From assembly GCA_025526995.1 (NCBI GenBank), contig JAHLKG010000004.1, positions 682,001-746,000 on the forward strand: a DNA stretch of 64,000 nt. Reading direction: 5' to 3'. The DNA is from Powellomyces hirtus. Its lineage: Eukaryota > Chytridiomycota > Chytridiomycetes > Spizellomycetales > Powellomycetaceae. The position numbers were made by a program, and so were the translations under genes. Position 1 is the stretch's first letter. Every line of letters starts with the position of its first letter. Shown piece by piece: positions 24,455-35,188 of the stretch. The notes beneath the pieces were generated by a model that was not told where the DNA came from, made no database searches, and saw nothing but the letters and a program-made list of their open reading frames with translations.

Positions 24455-24861
24455 TTGTGTTGTGTTCTGTTACGTCGGTTGTGTGTCAAAAGAATTTGCA
24501 AGATGAGCGGATTGAAGATGGGTGGGAAGGACCACGCAGCGCCGGAAAGAGGAGTTTTTCCGTCTGCAGAATGTCAATCAATGGGAACGAGGCTGGTTGC
24601 CAGTAGGTAGTTATTCACTGTCCACCGGTCTGTGTGCTCTGTCTGGCTGTCGTGATGAACAACAATTGAACTGACGGACAGAAACGGACAGAACGCCAAG
24701 CATGTACTGTGATATCTAAAGTCTGCAAGAAGGGCGCCTTGTCTCTCTTTGCGTCTCTTTGAGAGTCATCCATTCATCACTTCACACCCTACATATAGCA
24801 TCCCATCCCCTCGCACGACTATAGTACAGACAGTACGATATTTCTGTCGCCGTTATGTGCG
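24455..24861. other. Intergenic: verprolin promoter and GH53 3' flank
   Basis: Runs from the verprolin start codon to the GH53 stop. No gene or clear regulatory site was found. Confidence 0.35.
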
Positions 24862-26111
24862 TTAGGGGAGAAACATTTCGCAGGAGTCTCTGGAAACTCC
24901 TTGCGGGGTAAACAGGATGTTGTCTTCGCACTTGGATCCTAGACCTGCGTTCGTAATCCACGCTGGTTCCCAGTGAACAATCCCTGTCCGAGGCGGTTGG
25001 GGACTTGGTCCAGGACGTCGAGGATGCCCGCGGACCCACTGCCTCTGGCCGGCAGTGGAGAACGGGACGTTTTTCTCCGACATGTCTGGGACAGATCCAT
25101 TCTTTCCGGAACAGTACACGGGCCAATTGGTTTCCACAACCATGACGGACTTGTTGTATGTCTTGGCGAGCGTGTCGAGGGTGTCGGCGAAGTTGTTGAA
25201 CGTGGCCCGGACGCCGTAATAGGGGTAGAAGGAAAGGCCGATGATATCAAAATCCTCCGTACCGACTTTTCCCGTTTGGATGAGGCCTTCGAACCACATG
25301 CTTTGCATAGTCTTGTCCCAGCCGTTGTCGATGTGGATCATGACTTGTGAATACGGGACGCCCTTTCCCACTGCTTCGGTCACTCCCTTGCGGGCCGCTG
25401 TCCACAGGCTGGCAAACTTGTCAAAGCTCTCAGCGCGTGCGCTGATGTCCTTGATCCAAGGGTCGGCCCAGCCGGTTGGCCACAGCATGCCGTGGCGGAT
25501 TTCGTTGCCAAAACTTAGGATGTGGATTTTGACGCCCGCATTATGAAAGTTACGGCGTGTTCTGAACGTACTGCTGAAGTGTCCATGACAGACCAGGGAG
25601 ATCTTTTGGCCAACCTGCGGGCACGTTATTGTGACCTGGGTCTGCCCACGTGTCGCTCAAGTGCATGTTTAGGAAGATTCTTTGGCCTTTCCCTGCAAAT
25701 CTCTTGGCCAACGCCAGCGTGTAGGTCTTGTTATATTGTCCCTTGTCGGCGACCCAGAGTCTGTGGCAACAAACGTACATTTTAAGCAACATGGTCGGTG
25801 AGGGCGCGGCTGGGCTCTGCTTTGCCATGTAAAGTGTACACGCACCGTAGACGGACCGTGTTTGCACCACCGTTGGAAAGGATTTCTTCCGCGGGGCGCA
25901 CTTCGTAGTTTTGCTGGATGTCTTGATAGTTGTAACCTTGAGCCTCCGTGATCCCGAGAGAAGACAGATCATGGCCCTTGTAAAAGTACGGTGCTCGTTT
26001 CTCGAGCTGTACTTCAAGGTTGAAATCGGCTCCGCCGTTAATCGGCGATGCGTTGGCCGAGAGAATCAGAAGCGGGACGGAGAGGAGGAATATGGTGCGC
26101 AGGAGAAGCAT
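24862..26111 (-). pseudogene. GH53 endo-beta-1,4-galactanase, frame broken (likely pseudogene)
   Basis: Secreted family 53 glycosidase that cuts the galactan side chains of pectin. Exon 1 (25846-26111) starts with a signal peptide (MLLLRTIFLLSVPLLILSA) and reads FYKGHDLSSLG ... NTVRLR; exon 2 begins at 25760. Both catalytic glutamates remain (SFGNEIRHG and VVETNWPVY), as do HLSDTWADPG and MIHIDNGWD. The frame breaks near 25554 (one extra base, immediate TAA at 25550-25552), near 25027-25029 (one extra base) and near 24975 (one missing base). Conserved family sequence continues in the shifted frames on each side. Read as is, the product stops at 158 aa. A 40-nt GT..AG removal at 25514-25553 would restore the first frame but would delete a core strand. 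No other gene in the window shows such breaks. Confidence 0.8.
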
Positions 26112-26824
26112 GTTGCTTGAGGACTTGTTCTGTTGAGCTTTGAAGGACCAGCGCATGCTTGTACTTGTCGATGTTGCTCAACCAAGAGGGAATTCGAAGT
26201 GCGCTCTACTTTACGTAGATTTTACTGATCGCGGCGGACGTTTAGACCGAGTGGGCTACTATGTCCCGACAAGGACAAAGTCCTTTCATGTCGTTCTGGC
26301 CCGTCGACACCACCTGACCTCCACAAGCGGAGAAACGCAAACCATCAGACAGGCGTCAGGGACCCACTAACCCCAAACTATACGCAGCGGTAGAACAATG
26401 TACAAGAATAATCGAGCAGTCTCCAAGTTTCCTACAAAAACAACTGGTCCACAGAAACATGTCATCACCGCCAAACATCCAAAAAGAAGGGAATAATACT
26501 ACTAACCTGAGAGAAAAACTAGCTTTCATGCGCTGATAAAAGCAACGCTGGGGATCTCTTCTCAACCCGAGGGACATCATGGGCGTGTGCCTGCAGTGCG
26601 TAGTTTAGTCAAAACAAGCGCGCTAGTGTCGAAACCGTCGGAAGCATGTGGCTGTGCACTTTACTTGCTGCGCCTCAAACTTAATCAGCGAACGCCAACT
26701 GACCTGGCGCGATGTCGTTTTGAGCAGGCAACACAAGGAAGTAATCGAAATGCCAGAGAACAGAACCTCCAAGTCAACGAACCACAAGAGATACAAAGCA
26801 AAGCAGAATACTTGACCAGCCTCA
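26112..26824. other. Divergent intergenic region
   Basis: Upstream region shared by the GH53 locus (-) and the BTB gene (+). Several short ATG frames occur but none shows family features. Confidence 0.35.
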
Positions 26825-28132
26825 ATGAATCAAATCAATTCAATATGGTTCAACTCACCTCACAGGAGGGGCAGCTCTGACAATGCCCAGAACCCGTTTC
26901 TCATGTCCAACGATGGCGACTTGCTGCCAATCTCCGTAGGAACCTACAACAGCAACAACAATAACAACAACGGCGTCTCCCGCTCCAATGTTGTCAGCGC
27001 ATCTTTCGAGCCCTCCTCGGTCCTTGGAAGGCAGGTGCCACTGCTTACATTCAATGTCGGAGGAACTCCGTTTGTCACCTCGTCGCTCGCTCCACTGCTC
27101 ACGACTTACCGGGCAACACCTCTGGGCCAGCTACTGCAAGCAGCGCAACGAGTTCAGGCGCGGGAGATTGAACGGAACCCTTTTCACCACCAGCAGCAGC
27201 AGCAGGAGCTCTCACAATCACCGCTTTCGTCCTCGCCGCATGGCCGAAATCCATTCACGGCGACCGTTATCACGCCGCCCATGACCACTGTTTTCCTGGA
27301 CCACAATCCAACAGCTTTTGCGGTTCTGGTTGATTTTCTCCGCTATGGGCGATGGTTCGTACCACCTGCTGTCAATCGACATTTGGTGGATCGGCTCGCG
27401 TGGGACCTGCTTGGGGAGGTCGTCCATACGGACGCTGAAGCCAATGGCGAGGCCCCCGTTCCCGTAGCAAACCTTGCACCGCGAACAGACGTCAAAGATG
27501 GTGCTGTTCCTGCTGGCGATAGCATTGCACAAGGACGTCGCGGCTCAAACAATTCACAGGCGTCACTGGCGCCCCCATCGTACTCCCTCCTCCCGCCATC
27601 CCACACTGCTTCTTCTTCGAGAAACGTCCCACCCTCCAGCAGTCCCCTGCAGACGCTTGTCAACTCTGTCCTTCTCCCCCTTCTGGCGACGCACTCTACG
27701 CGCGGCCACGCAGCCGTCAACCTCATCATGGCTCCTCGCGCCGTTACCAAATCAGCCATCGTCACAGCCGAGTTTCTGGAAGTCAAAATACCGTTCGAGA
27801 TTGTGCATCTACTGCAAGACAAGGACATGAACGCCATCACCCTTATCGGCAGCGACTTGGTAAATGTTGACGGGGGAAGCAGCAGCAGTGCTGCAAATCT
27901 GGACGCGCTGACGTGCTTTCCAACACTTGAGTTCGTCATGCAAACAGCGACCCGCAATTACCTGTGCGCTTCGCTACGTGGAGCAGCCATGCACCCCGTT
28001 CACGCCGTCAAGAGCTCCGTTGTTGAACTGACATTGCGCACCTGCAATGAGATGGGGCTCTATGACAGTTCCCGCGTTGAGGCCGTTGTCCTGCGTGTCG
28101 AGTTACACGCGTCTGAAGAGACCAGCGCATAG
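26825..28132 (+). CDS. KCTD/T1-type BTB domain protein
   Basis: Single-exon gene of 435 aa; a second in-frame ATG at 26903 could also be the start. The core resembles a potassium-channel-tetramerisation (T1) type BTB: PLLTFNVGGTPFVTSSLAPL (residues about 72-91; family form LNVGGxxFxTxxxTL), then after an insert rich in Q and S, TTVFLDHNPTAFAVLVDFLR with YGRWFVPP (family form FxDRDPxxFxxILxYLRxGxxxxP). The remaining 230 residues include a serine/proline linker and a second folded region (HPVHAVKSSVVELTLRTCNE) without a known motif. T1-BTB proteins often act as oligomeric adaptors for Cul3 ubiquitin ligases; that role is inferred. There is no transmembrane segment, so it is not a channel. Confidence 0.82.
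   Translation: MNQINSIWFNSPHRRGSSDNAQNPFLMSNDGDLLPISVGTYNSNNNNNNGVSRSNVVSASFEPSSVLGRQVPLLTFNVGGTPFVTSSLAPLLTTYRATPLGQLLQAAQRVQAREIERNPFHHQQQQQELSQSPLSSSPHGRNPFTATVITPPMTTVFLDHNPTAFAVLVDFLRYGRWFVPPAVNRHLVDRLAWDLLGEVVHTDAEANGEAPVPVANLAPRTDVKDGAVPAGDSIAQGRRGSNNSQASLAPPSYSLLPPSHTASSSRNVPPSSSPLQTLVNSVLLPLLATHSTRGHAAVNLIMAPRAVTKSAIVTAEFLEVKIPFEIVHLLQDKDMNAITLIGSDLVNVDGGSSSSAANLDALTCFPTLEFVMQTATRNYLCASLRGAAMHPVHAVKSSVVELTLRTCNEMGLYDSSRVEAVVLRVELHASEETSA
26948..26971 (+). repeat. CAA/AAC microsatellite coding poly-Asn
   Basis: A run of CAACAA/AACAAC units inside the BTB gene encodes N-S-N-N-N-N-N-N near residue 45. A short CAG run (27189-27202) encodes poly-Gln in the same gene. Confidence 0.7.
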
Positions 28133-28365
28133 ATCTTTCTCTTTGGCGCCAATTGCAGCATCAGGCCCGCCATTTCGCTTTAGTGGACATTTTGGAATTC
28201 AAACAGTAACTGGTTGTACCAGTTACATTACACCAAAATTTGTATGTCATAGGAGGCGCTCGCTTATCTAGATCCAGACCTACCGTAGTTGCATAGTCCA
28301 TGTTGCTCTGCAGCGGTTCTAAAGTAGTATCTTCAATAAACTGTACTATATTCAGTAACTACCGC

Positions 28366-29820
28366 TTAAGCAGGAATCGCGCGCGCATTGCGCGCAGCCT
28401 GGAAGATATGGTCAATAATCTCCTGCACTCCGACACCGTTCTTGACCTGATTGACGAGTGAAAGGATAAGCGAGTCAACGCGGGGACTCATTCTGTCATA
28501 CTGACGACGACAGCAAGGAACATTGGCGTGCTCTTTTTACCTGGGCAAAGACGGTGGGTCCATTGTCGCGCATCCGGTCGGCGTCTCTCTTCATGACGCC
28601 CAGGTCGGCTCCGATGAAAGATGCAATGTCGGTCTTGTTGACCACAAGCAGGTCGGATTGCGTGATGCCGGGTCTAGACAAGATGCGGCTTCGTGTGAGC
28701 AAAGGGATAGACGGACACGCTGCAAGGTAAATCTGAACGACAAAGAAACGTACCCGCCCTTCCGCGGGATCTTGTCACCGCCAGACACATCAATCACGTA
28801 AATAATGTAATCAGCTAGCTCCCTTGAATAGTTCGCTGTGAGGCATCAAGGCTCCAAATGAGCAAAAGACGGATTTTTCATGACATGCGCCATCTCAACC
28901 AGCCAGAAGGCCTCACCGGCAAGGTTGTCACCCCCGCTTTCGATGAGGAGCAAGTTTGTCCCAAACTCTGCTTGCAGTTGCTCTAAAGCTTCCAGGTTCG
29001 CGGAGATGTCTTCTCGGATTGCAGCGTGCGGGCAACCACCCGTCTCGATGGCGCGGATGCGCTTCGCATCCGGGAGAGCCTCATTTCGGATCAAAAACTC
29101 CGCGTCTGCAACAAGAACGCAAGTTGGCCCATCAGCTAATGTCGCTCAGAAGGCACGGTTGATGGAAAGCAGAAGACATACCTTCTTGTGTAAAGATATC
29201 ATTCGTCACCGCCGCAACCGACAGAGTAGTGTGGAGTGCTCGGCACAGAACGAGCTGCGCGAGACTATGTCAATCCAGATCATAGGCCGAATACAGCAAC
29301 GACGATGACTATACCACTAGCATAAGTGAAGCCTGTCAATGATCTCAAACATCCAAATGACACGTCAAATTTGCACCTACTGAGAGCCTAGAGAAACATG
29401 ACACGGAAAGGAACACAACGCATACAACAGCATTTACCATCCATACATTCTGCACATCCATTGCTCTAGAGATTAGCACCATCTTACAGTTTTGCCCGAA
29501 CCGACAGGACCACCAATCCCGACCTTGACAAACAGCAAAAAATGTTTCGAGTCAGAGTTGTTTTTACCACAAGAATAAAACTAAAACTTAAAAATGGCAG
29601 TATATACAGTGAAAGCTCGTTCGGTCCAATCCCGATGCGCAAGAGGTGACTCCCGCTCGACAAAACGCCCGGGGGCCTCCATATGCTCATGGGTGTGCCC
29701 ATGGTCCCCGCCTTTGCCGTGGTCGTGCGAATGCGCATGCGAGTGCGCCTGTTCATTCCCGTTCGCGAGGCCACCAGTGGCGTATGAAGGTTTATGCAGT
29801 TCAAAGTTGACGTTAGACAT
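28366..29820 (-). CDS. ureG: Urease accessory GTPase UreG
   Basis: GTPase that, with UreD and UreF, loads nickel into urease. Exons: 29608-29820, 29488-29523, 29182-29254, 28917-29105, 28754-28835, 28541-28673 and 28366-28446 (807 nt, 268 aa). The N-terminal 50 residues are His-rich ([20 protein letters not shown]), a likely nickel-binding region that plant and fungal UreG carry. The GTPase motifs are [11 protein letters not shown] (P-loop, on a 36-nt exon), [30 protein letters not shown] (the CPH nickel motif), [28 protein letters not shown] and VNKTD. The splice right after the P-loop is uncertain: the acceptor at 29254 keeps frame but seems to drop about three residues of the following helix. 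An alternative upstream acceptor at 29264 does not keep frame. Confidence 0.93.
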
Positions 29821-30006
29821 GACAGATACTATGTAGTGAGAGATTTGAATTTCCGGCAGGTAGTTAATTGGTTTTGCCCAAGATCGCCGTATTTCCACAC
29901 GTGTAGATAAGAATCGCTCCGACCCAAGCCCCCGACGCGCATTCAAACACACGACAGTGCCCCGCTCCCTCCATTGTTCTGAAACACACAGCACATTCGA
30001 GCGAAC

Positions 30007-31570
30007 ATGAGCAATATGTATTCTGTTCGAGACAACAGAGCAGATGGCAGACCATCATCTGGACAACAACAGCAGCAGCAGCATCAATCGTCAACACTCG
30101 GTCGGCCCCGGCCTCGCAGCTGGGACCCGCCGACGCCGTCGTCGTCGCACTGGCCGGCAGATGCCCAGACATTGGTAATTCCGCGCATAAAGCACGAGAA
30201 GGCAATGGACGGGTCAATCGCGATAGGCACTCTGGGACGATTTTGTGACAAAGCCCGGATTCCCGCCCCTGTTTATACGTTGTCGGGGTCAGCGCCGTTT
30301 AGTGCGAGGCTGTTGGTACGTTTTCACCACTCGATTTCGGAGTTTCCCCATTCAACCCGCACGTCCTCATCGACGACTCGGTTTGACAGGTAGCTGGGAT
30401 CGAGTTCAACACGGAAGGCTTTCCAAGCAAAGTGGAGGCAAAGCGGACTGTTGCGTGGGCGGCAGTTGAACATTTCAAGCGGAGCGGTGAACCATTTTTC
30501 TTGAGCGACGATGGAGAAGATTACATCTCTTTGTTGATGTCTTATTGCACCAGTATGTTCTCTTCTCTAAGCGTATCTTGCCAAAGGCAATATCTGTGGG
30601 GCTAACAGACTTTGTTCGCTATCTGATTGTCCGTCTAGTTCAGAAAAGTGGCAAAGTCAGCTTCGATCATTTCGAGACCCCAGAGAACCCACCCATGTTC
30701 ATGGCGCGTGTGGTAATTGGGGATGGAATGGTGTTTGAGGACGGTAAAAGTCACCCAACCAAACAGGTCGCAAAGGCCGCGGTGGCAAAGTTGGCACTGG
30801 AGGCGTTGAAGTCGGGCAAGTACAGCAAGCCACGTCAGATCGCCTATTCGGCGGATTGGATGAGACCCGGTAAACGAGTATTCAATGTTTTGATGTCCTC
30901 GCGTGACTGTATCTGAGCTGATGGACCTCTAGCCGTAGCATTGTCCTCCCCGCAACGGTCAGGAGCCGGGCCAGCAGTAGCATTGTCGCCTCCCCAGGGG
31001 CCAGGCGCCGGGCCACGCCTGCAGGTCACATATGGCCGCCCCGAGTCCTATACGGATCCCGTCACTTCTTCTCCTCCTCCTCCTCCTCCTCCTCTGCCGA
31101 AGCCTGTCCAGCCCGATCCTCCTGTTGCTATTTTCAATGGAGAACCCCGTTTCGAAGAGGTATCCGCAACATCCGAATCCTTGGTTACAGGAGGTACGCC
31201 ATCTAGCGGCGTCGTGCACAATCTCTTGTCGTCGCTCGTATATGGCAAAAATGCGAAGCGGACAAGAGTCAGCTCCGCTTCAGACTCAGAGCCTGAAATG
31301 GCAGGGGCCGGTTCAAGAGGGCGGTTTCCGACCTACTGCGGCCTGCTAGAAATCGAATGTTTTCAGACCCAGCGCAAGACCCCGCAGTACACGTTCGTTC
31401 CAGAGGACGGCGGATTCCGGTGCGAAACGCAGATTGACGATAGAGTATTCAGAACAACCAGAGTCCACGAGAGACAGTCGACTGCGAAAGAGGACGTGGC
31501 CGGTGATGCCTATAAATGGCTACGAAATCGTCCGCTACTAAGCGATCTGCGTAAATCCTCTACGGACTAA
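30007..31570 (+). CDS. Protein with up to three dsRNA-binding domains
   Basis: Exons 30007-30315, 30390-30552, 30639-30869 and 30933-31570 total 1341 nt (446 aa). After a Q-rich N-terminus come a first dsRBD (AIGTLGRFCDKARIPAPVYT ... PSKVEAKRTVAWAAVEHFKR), split by an intron, and a second (PPMFMARVVIGD ... HPTKQVAKAAVAKLALEALK) with the typical basic K...AK.AA helix 2. A Pro-rich linker with a 42-bp duplication follows, then a divergent third copy near the C-terminus (YCGLLEIECFQTQRKTPQYT ... STAKEDVAGDAYKWLRN). No catalytic domain (RNase III, helicase or deaminase) is present. Multi-dsRBD proteins without catalysis often partner Dicer or adenosine deaminases in animals and plants; the role here is inferred. 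An alternative start is the ATG at 30016. Confidence 0.8.
30935..31018 (+). repeat. Two-copy 42-bp tandem repeat in the dsRBD gene
   Basis: Units 30935-30976 and 30977-31018 encode VALSSPQRSGAGPA and VALSPPQGPGAGPR. The copies are imperfect, so the duplication is not very recent. It keeps frame. Confidence 0.75.
31068..31094 (+). repeat. CTC/TCC microsatellite coding poly-Pro
   Basis: A pure run of CTC (TCC) triplets encodes a string of prolines (SSPPPPPPPLP) in the linker of the dsRBD protein. Confidence 0.75.
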
Positions 31571-31813
31571 GCAATGGCAACACCGTTTCCATACACCGAA
31601 CACAGCTTCGACTTGCAACAAAGACTGCTCACGTCGTGACTTGCACGAACAGCGGAGTCTAAAGGGGAAGTGAGTTGTGTATCTCGGCCATAAAATCCAC
31701 ATAGTGTTTTCTTTCTGAGAACTTATGGTCGAGATAGCCAACTGATTGCCACCATATCTCTGGCAAATCTCTGGCGTGAAGTCCTTTTGATTATGAGTGA
31801 AAGATTGATATAT

Positions 31814-33066
31814 TTACACGGTAACAAAATCTTCTTGCTCATCATCCTCATCTTCTCCCGCTCTATCGTCTATGAGAAAGGAGGTGGGAAGAGAAAATGA
31901 GCCAAGCGATTACGACGGCGTGACAGTGGCACTCTCTTTGCTCTTACCATAGACAGCGTCAAGGCTAACCTCCTTTCCTTTATCGAGCTTCATATCCTGC
32001 ATAAGCTTGGCGAGAGACTCTTGTCGCTTCTGTTCTTCTTTTTCGCGTTTAACTTCCAACATCTTTTCGATTTCCGGTTTGTATTCGCTGGAGTGGGAGA
32101 GACCCTGAGGTTAGATGAAAGCACAGGAAAGGGCAGTGGTCCGAGTTCCTTACGTTTCGTATTCGACGCGAGCTTCAGCAACCGCATCGAAGAACTCATC
32201 CATTCCCGCGCCCGACATGGCCGAGACACCCGCGACGCGAATGCCTTTGTAGAACTCCTCAAGCACCAGACACATGGAGCTCACAAGCCCACCCATGTAC
32301 GATGTGTCTTCCTCCAAAGCCGCTTGGAAAGCCTCGAAATCGGTCATCCACTCGACGGCAAAGTCGTGCGACACGACATCAGTCTTGTTGAACACGAGGA
32401 CAAAGGGCAGCTTTGTCTTGTACAGGATCGAACATGCATACAGCATATTGGACATGAAGGTTGCGGGAGATGTGGATCGTGGCGTGTCGATAACGTAGGC
32501 TATCACTGTGGGGTAGGTTGCAGCTAGGGTGTCTGTTATAATCGTCCCGGAGGCGGACCAGGTGAAAATTTCAATCTGCCCGGGTGTGTCCAGGAGAATA
32601 TAGTCGAGTGTTGGCGCGCGCTTGTCCAACAGTGCCAATACTTGGTCAAACTTTGTCGTAAACAAATTCAGCGCCGTCAGAATGCCTCCGTTTGGCCCCA
32701 GGTTATATTGCTTCATGACTTCTTTGTAGTTCACTGTGTCGCGAATGTCAATGTTTGCACCGAACGGTAGCTGTGTGACGGCCGGGTCCAGGTTGACAAC
32801 ATATCCTGGTTTCTTCACCGTATGTATGTGTGAATTCAGTCTCTATAGGCGGAACGGAGGGAGAGCTACTGTTTAGACATGGACTCCCCAAGTAGCAGTG
32901 CATCTGCAAGGTGACGAACCTGCATGAATGTTGTCTTTCCACTTCCCGCCATTCCTATACATATTATGACGGTGGGCTGTTTGGAGTCCATGGAGGAAGC
33001 TGCGGGTGGTGGCGAGACGTGCTTTTCGGCAGGCGGTGCTTGTGTTGGTTGAGATTGAGATGCCAT
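31814..33066 (-). CDS. GPN-loop GTPase 1 (GPN1 / Npa3 / XAB1)
   Basis: GTPase needed for assembly and nuclear import of RNA polymerase II. Exons 32920-33066, 32154-32842, 31948-32087 and 31814-31869 total 1032 nt (343 aa). Motifs: P-loop [14 protein letters not shown] joined across intron 1 to [20 protein letters not shown], the diagnostic GPN loop ([14 protein letters not shown]), switch [15 protein letters not shown] and base-specificity NKTD. The C-terminus is a charged helix ([20 protein letters not shown]) ending in an acidic tail, typical of GPN1 rather than GPN2/3. The correct acceptor of exon 2 (32842) and of exon 3 (32087) was chosen because only these keep the frame. Confidence 0.95.
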
Positions 33067-33281
33067 TCTGTGTTGGTTTTTAGGCAGAGATCTTCAGTTT
33101 CCTGAGATATGTCTTTCTTTTTGGCAAAATCAGTTGACACTTCTTGACAATAGTGCGCATATTATTTACAAAGCACGTTGAGGGCGCTGCGCCACGTTAC
33201 GCCTAATGTAGGATACACGTCCCAGTCCAAGTCGCCGCCCTCAACGGCCTAGTAAGCAAGCATTTTCACTCTCTCCCCGAC

Positions 33282-34748
33282 ATGGCAGACCCCAAGATTA
33301 TCATAGGCCAGCGATACAAGGCTAGTGCCTCGTACATCCCGAACCATGGGGATGAGATCCGGCTGGTGACGGGTCAGGTCGTCTCGGTGTTGCACTCGTA
33401 TGACGACGGTTGGGTCCTTGGCAAGAATGAGTCGACCAACGTGAGTACCCTCTTGCCTTCGACACTTTGGGCGACCCAGTGTGTCCACCCGCGCCCGCTG
33501 GTCAAATTATCTCATCAGCTCTGCTCTTGGAATTTGATGTATTAGGAAACGGGGCTACTCCCTGGAAACTTTCTGGCACCGATGGATGCCCCTGAACCAC
33601 AACACGCGCAAAAGGTGGAGAGGAAAGTAGCCGACAAGCGGAAATCTTCGATGCACCCAATGGCAACGTCCAGTGCGACGACAGAGATCATTCCCAATCC
33701 ACCTACCAGTCCTGAAATCAGTAGCCCCGGCGGAGGAGCGGCCCAGGACAAAAACGGTCCTCGCACTGTCGCGACGTTTGCCGTTTCAGATTTCCCAAGC
33801 GGATTGGCCGCAGGACCGCTTGCCGGGTCTGGGGCGCGTAATAGCCCACAGAAACAGCCGACTGTATCTGATCAGGAAGAAGCGAGCCGCAAACTCGCTG
33901 ATCTTGCATCACGCCAGCAGGCTGGCCACAAAGTCCCGTCCAACATCGGCACCCTTCGACTGCTCTTTGTAGGGGATTCCGGCATTGGCAAAAGCTCCCT
34001 GATTCGATGTTTCTCAAAAACATCTGAAGTGGTCGAGACAACTACGCCGAAAGTCGTTGAATCTTACGCCGCACTCCCGATCCTTCAAAGCCATGCCTCA
34101 ACAATTCCCGTCGGACATTTACACATTGGGGAAGAAAAGCTCAACATCTCGTTCCTGGAGCCACCAGGGTTTGGCTCTCACACAGACGCCATGCGTGTGA
34201 TTCGCCCGACAGTCGAATTTAACAATCGCCAGTTCCAGGACACGGACAGAGTGTTCCACCGAGATGCATCGATCCCCAATACCACCATCATGCGCTTCTT
34301 GAACGCCGGGACAGGCGCCCATACCCATGTCGACGTCTGTCTGTATGCCGTCCTTCACCGCATCAAAGCGGTTGATCTCGAATACATGCGCCAGCTGGCT
34401 CCAGGCGTCGTGCTCATCCCAGTCATTCTCAAATCCGACACCATGACCCCCAGCGAAGTATTTGCTCTCAAAGCCTCGATTCTAGAAGAACTTTGGCGCG
34501 CCGGAGTAGAGGTCTACGGCTTTGGACTCTCTCATGCGGAGCTTATCCAGATTGCTCAAGCAGGCGTACCCGGCGCCGTGCCGTTTGCGGTCACCAACAT
34601 ATCGCAGGACCATGGCGCGCAACACCACCCTTCCATGATTGACGAGTTTGACATTCTAAAGAACCATATCTTCTACCGCGCTCATGAGCTGAGACAGCAG
34701 ACTGCAGAGAAATTTGTAAACTGGCGGGCTACACATATCAATTCATGA
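33282..34748 (+). CDS. SH3 domain fused to a septin-like GTPase
   Basis: Two exons, 33282-33440 and 33546-34748, give 453 aa. Residues about 8-65 form an SH3 domain (YKASASYIPNHGDEIRL ... DDGWVLGKN|ETGLLPGNFL), with the intron inside it. A disordered S/P-rich linker follows, then a P-loop domain from about residue 190: RLLFVGDSGIGKSSLIRCFS (G1), FLEPPGFGSH at the G3 position (septins have DTPGFGD), and ILKSDTMTPSEVFALKASIL at G4 (septins have AKADTLTPEE). VDVCLYAVLHRIKAVDLEYM also matches the septin pattern. The first D of G3 is replaced, so hydrolysis may be weak or absent. There is no C-terminal coiled coil or septin polybasic motif before G1. Role inferred: a septin-related scaffold recruited by SH3 ligands. 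Confidence 0.85.
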
Positions 34749-35188
34749 ACAATAGACAATGATTGCATTTCATTGTATGCCACCCGTTTGTCAAGCTTTT
34801 GTCAATTCGGAAGGTGAAAGATCATGATTCAGCCAGCATGGAAACGCGTTCATGTAAAGATATCATCTGCTATTGCATTCTTGCGCATCCCCACGAACTC
34901 TTGGTAGGGCATGGGGAAATCTGTAGGTTTTATTATTGTCAACAGAGATAAACGCAGCATCAATTTCGGAGGTGCGTCACGTAAGCCGGCCACTCCGACG
35001 CAAAACACGCGCTTTTCGAAAAGGAAGCTTGAACCAAAACGCCTGCCACTTCGCGGCCCATATAACGCAACCGCACCTCTTTATCCGGCCATTCCGTCTG
35101 TTCGTTGGGAAATTTTCTTGAACGCTAGTCCTTTCCGCGTCGCACTTTCTTTAAAGCATTCGCTCACCTCCAGCTTCATCCCGACGCG
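34749..35188. other. Intergenic: dynein light chain upstream region
   Basis: Between two + strand genes. No gene and no clear TATA box were seen. Confidence 0.35.
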
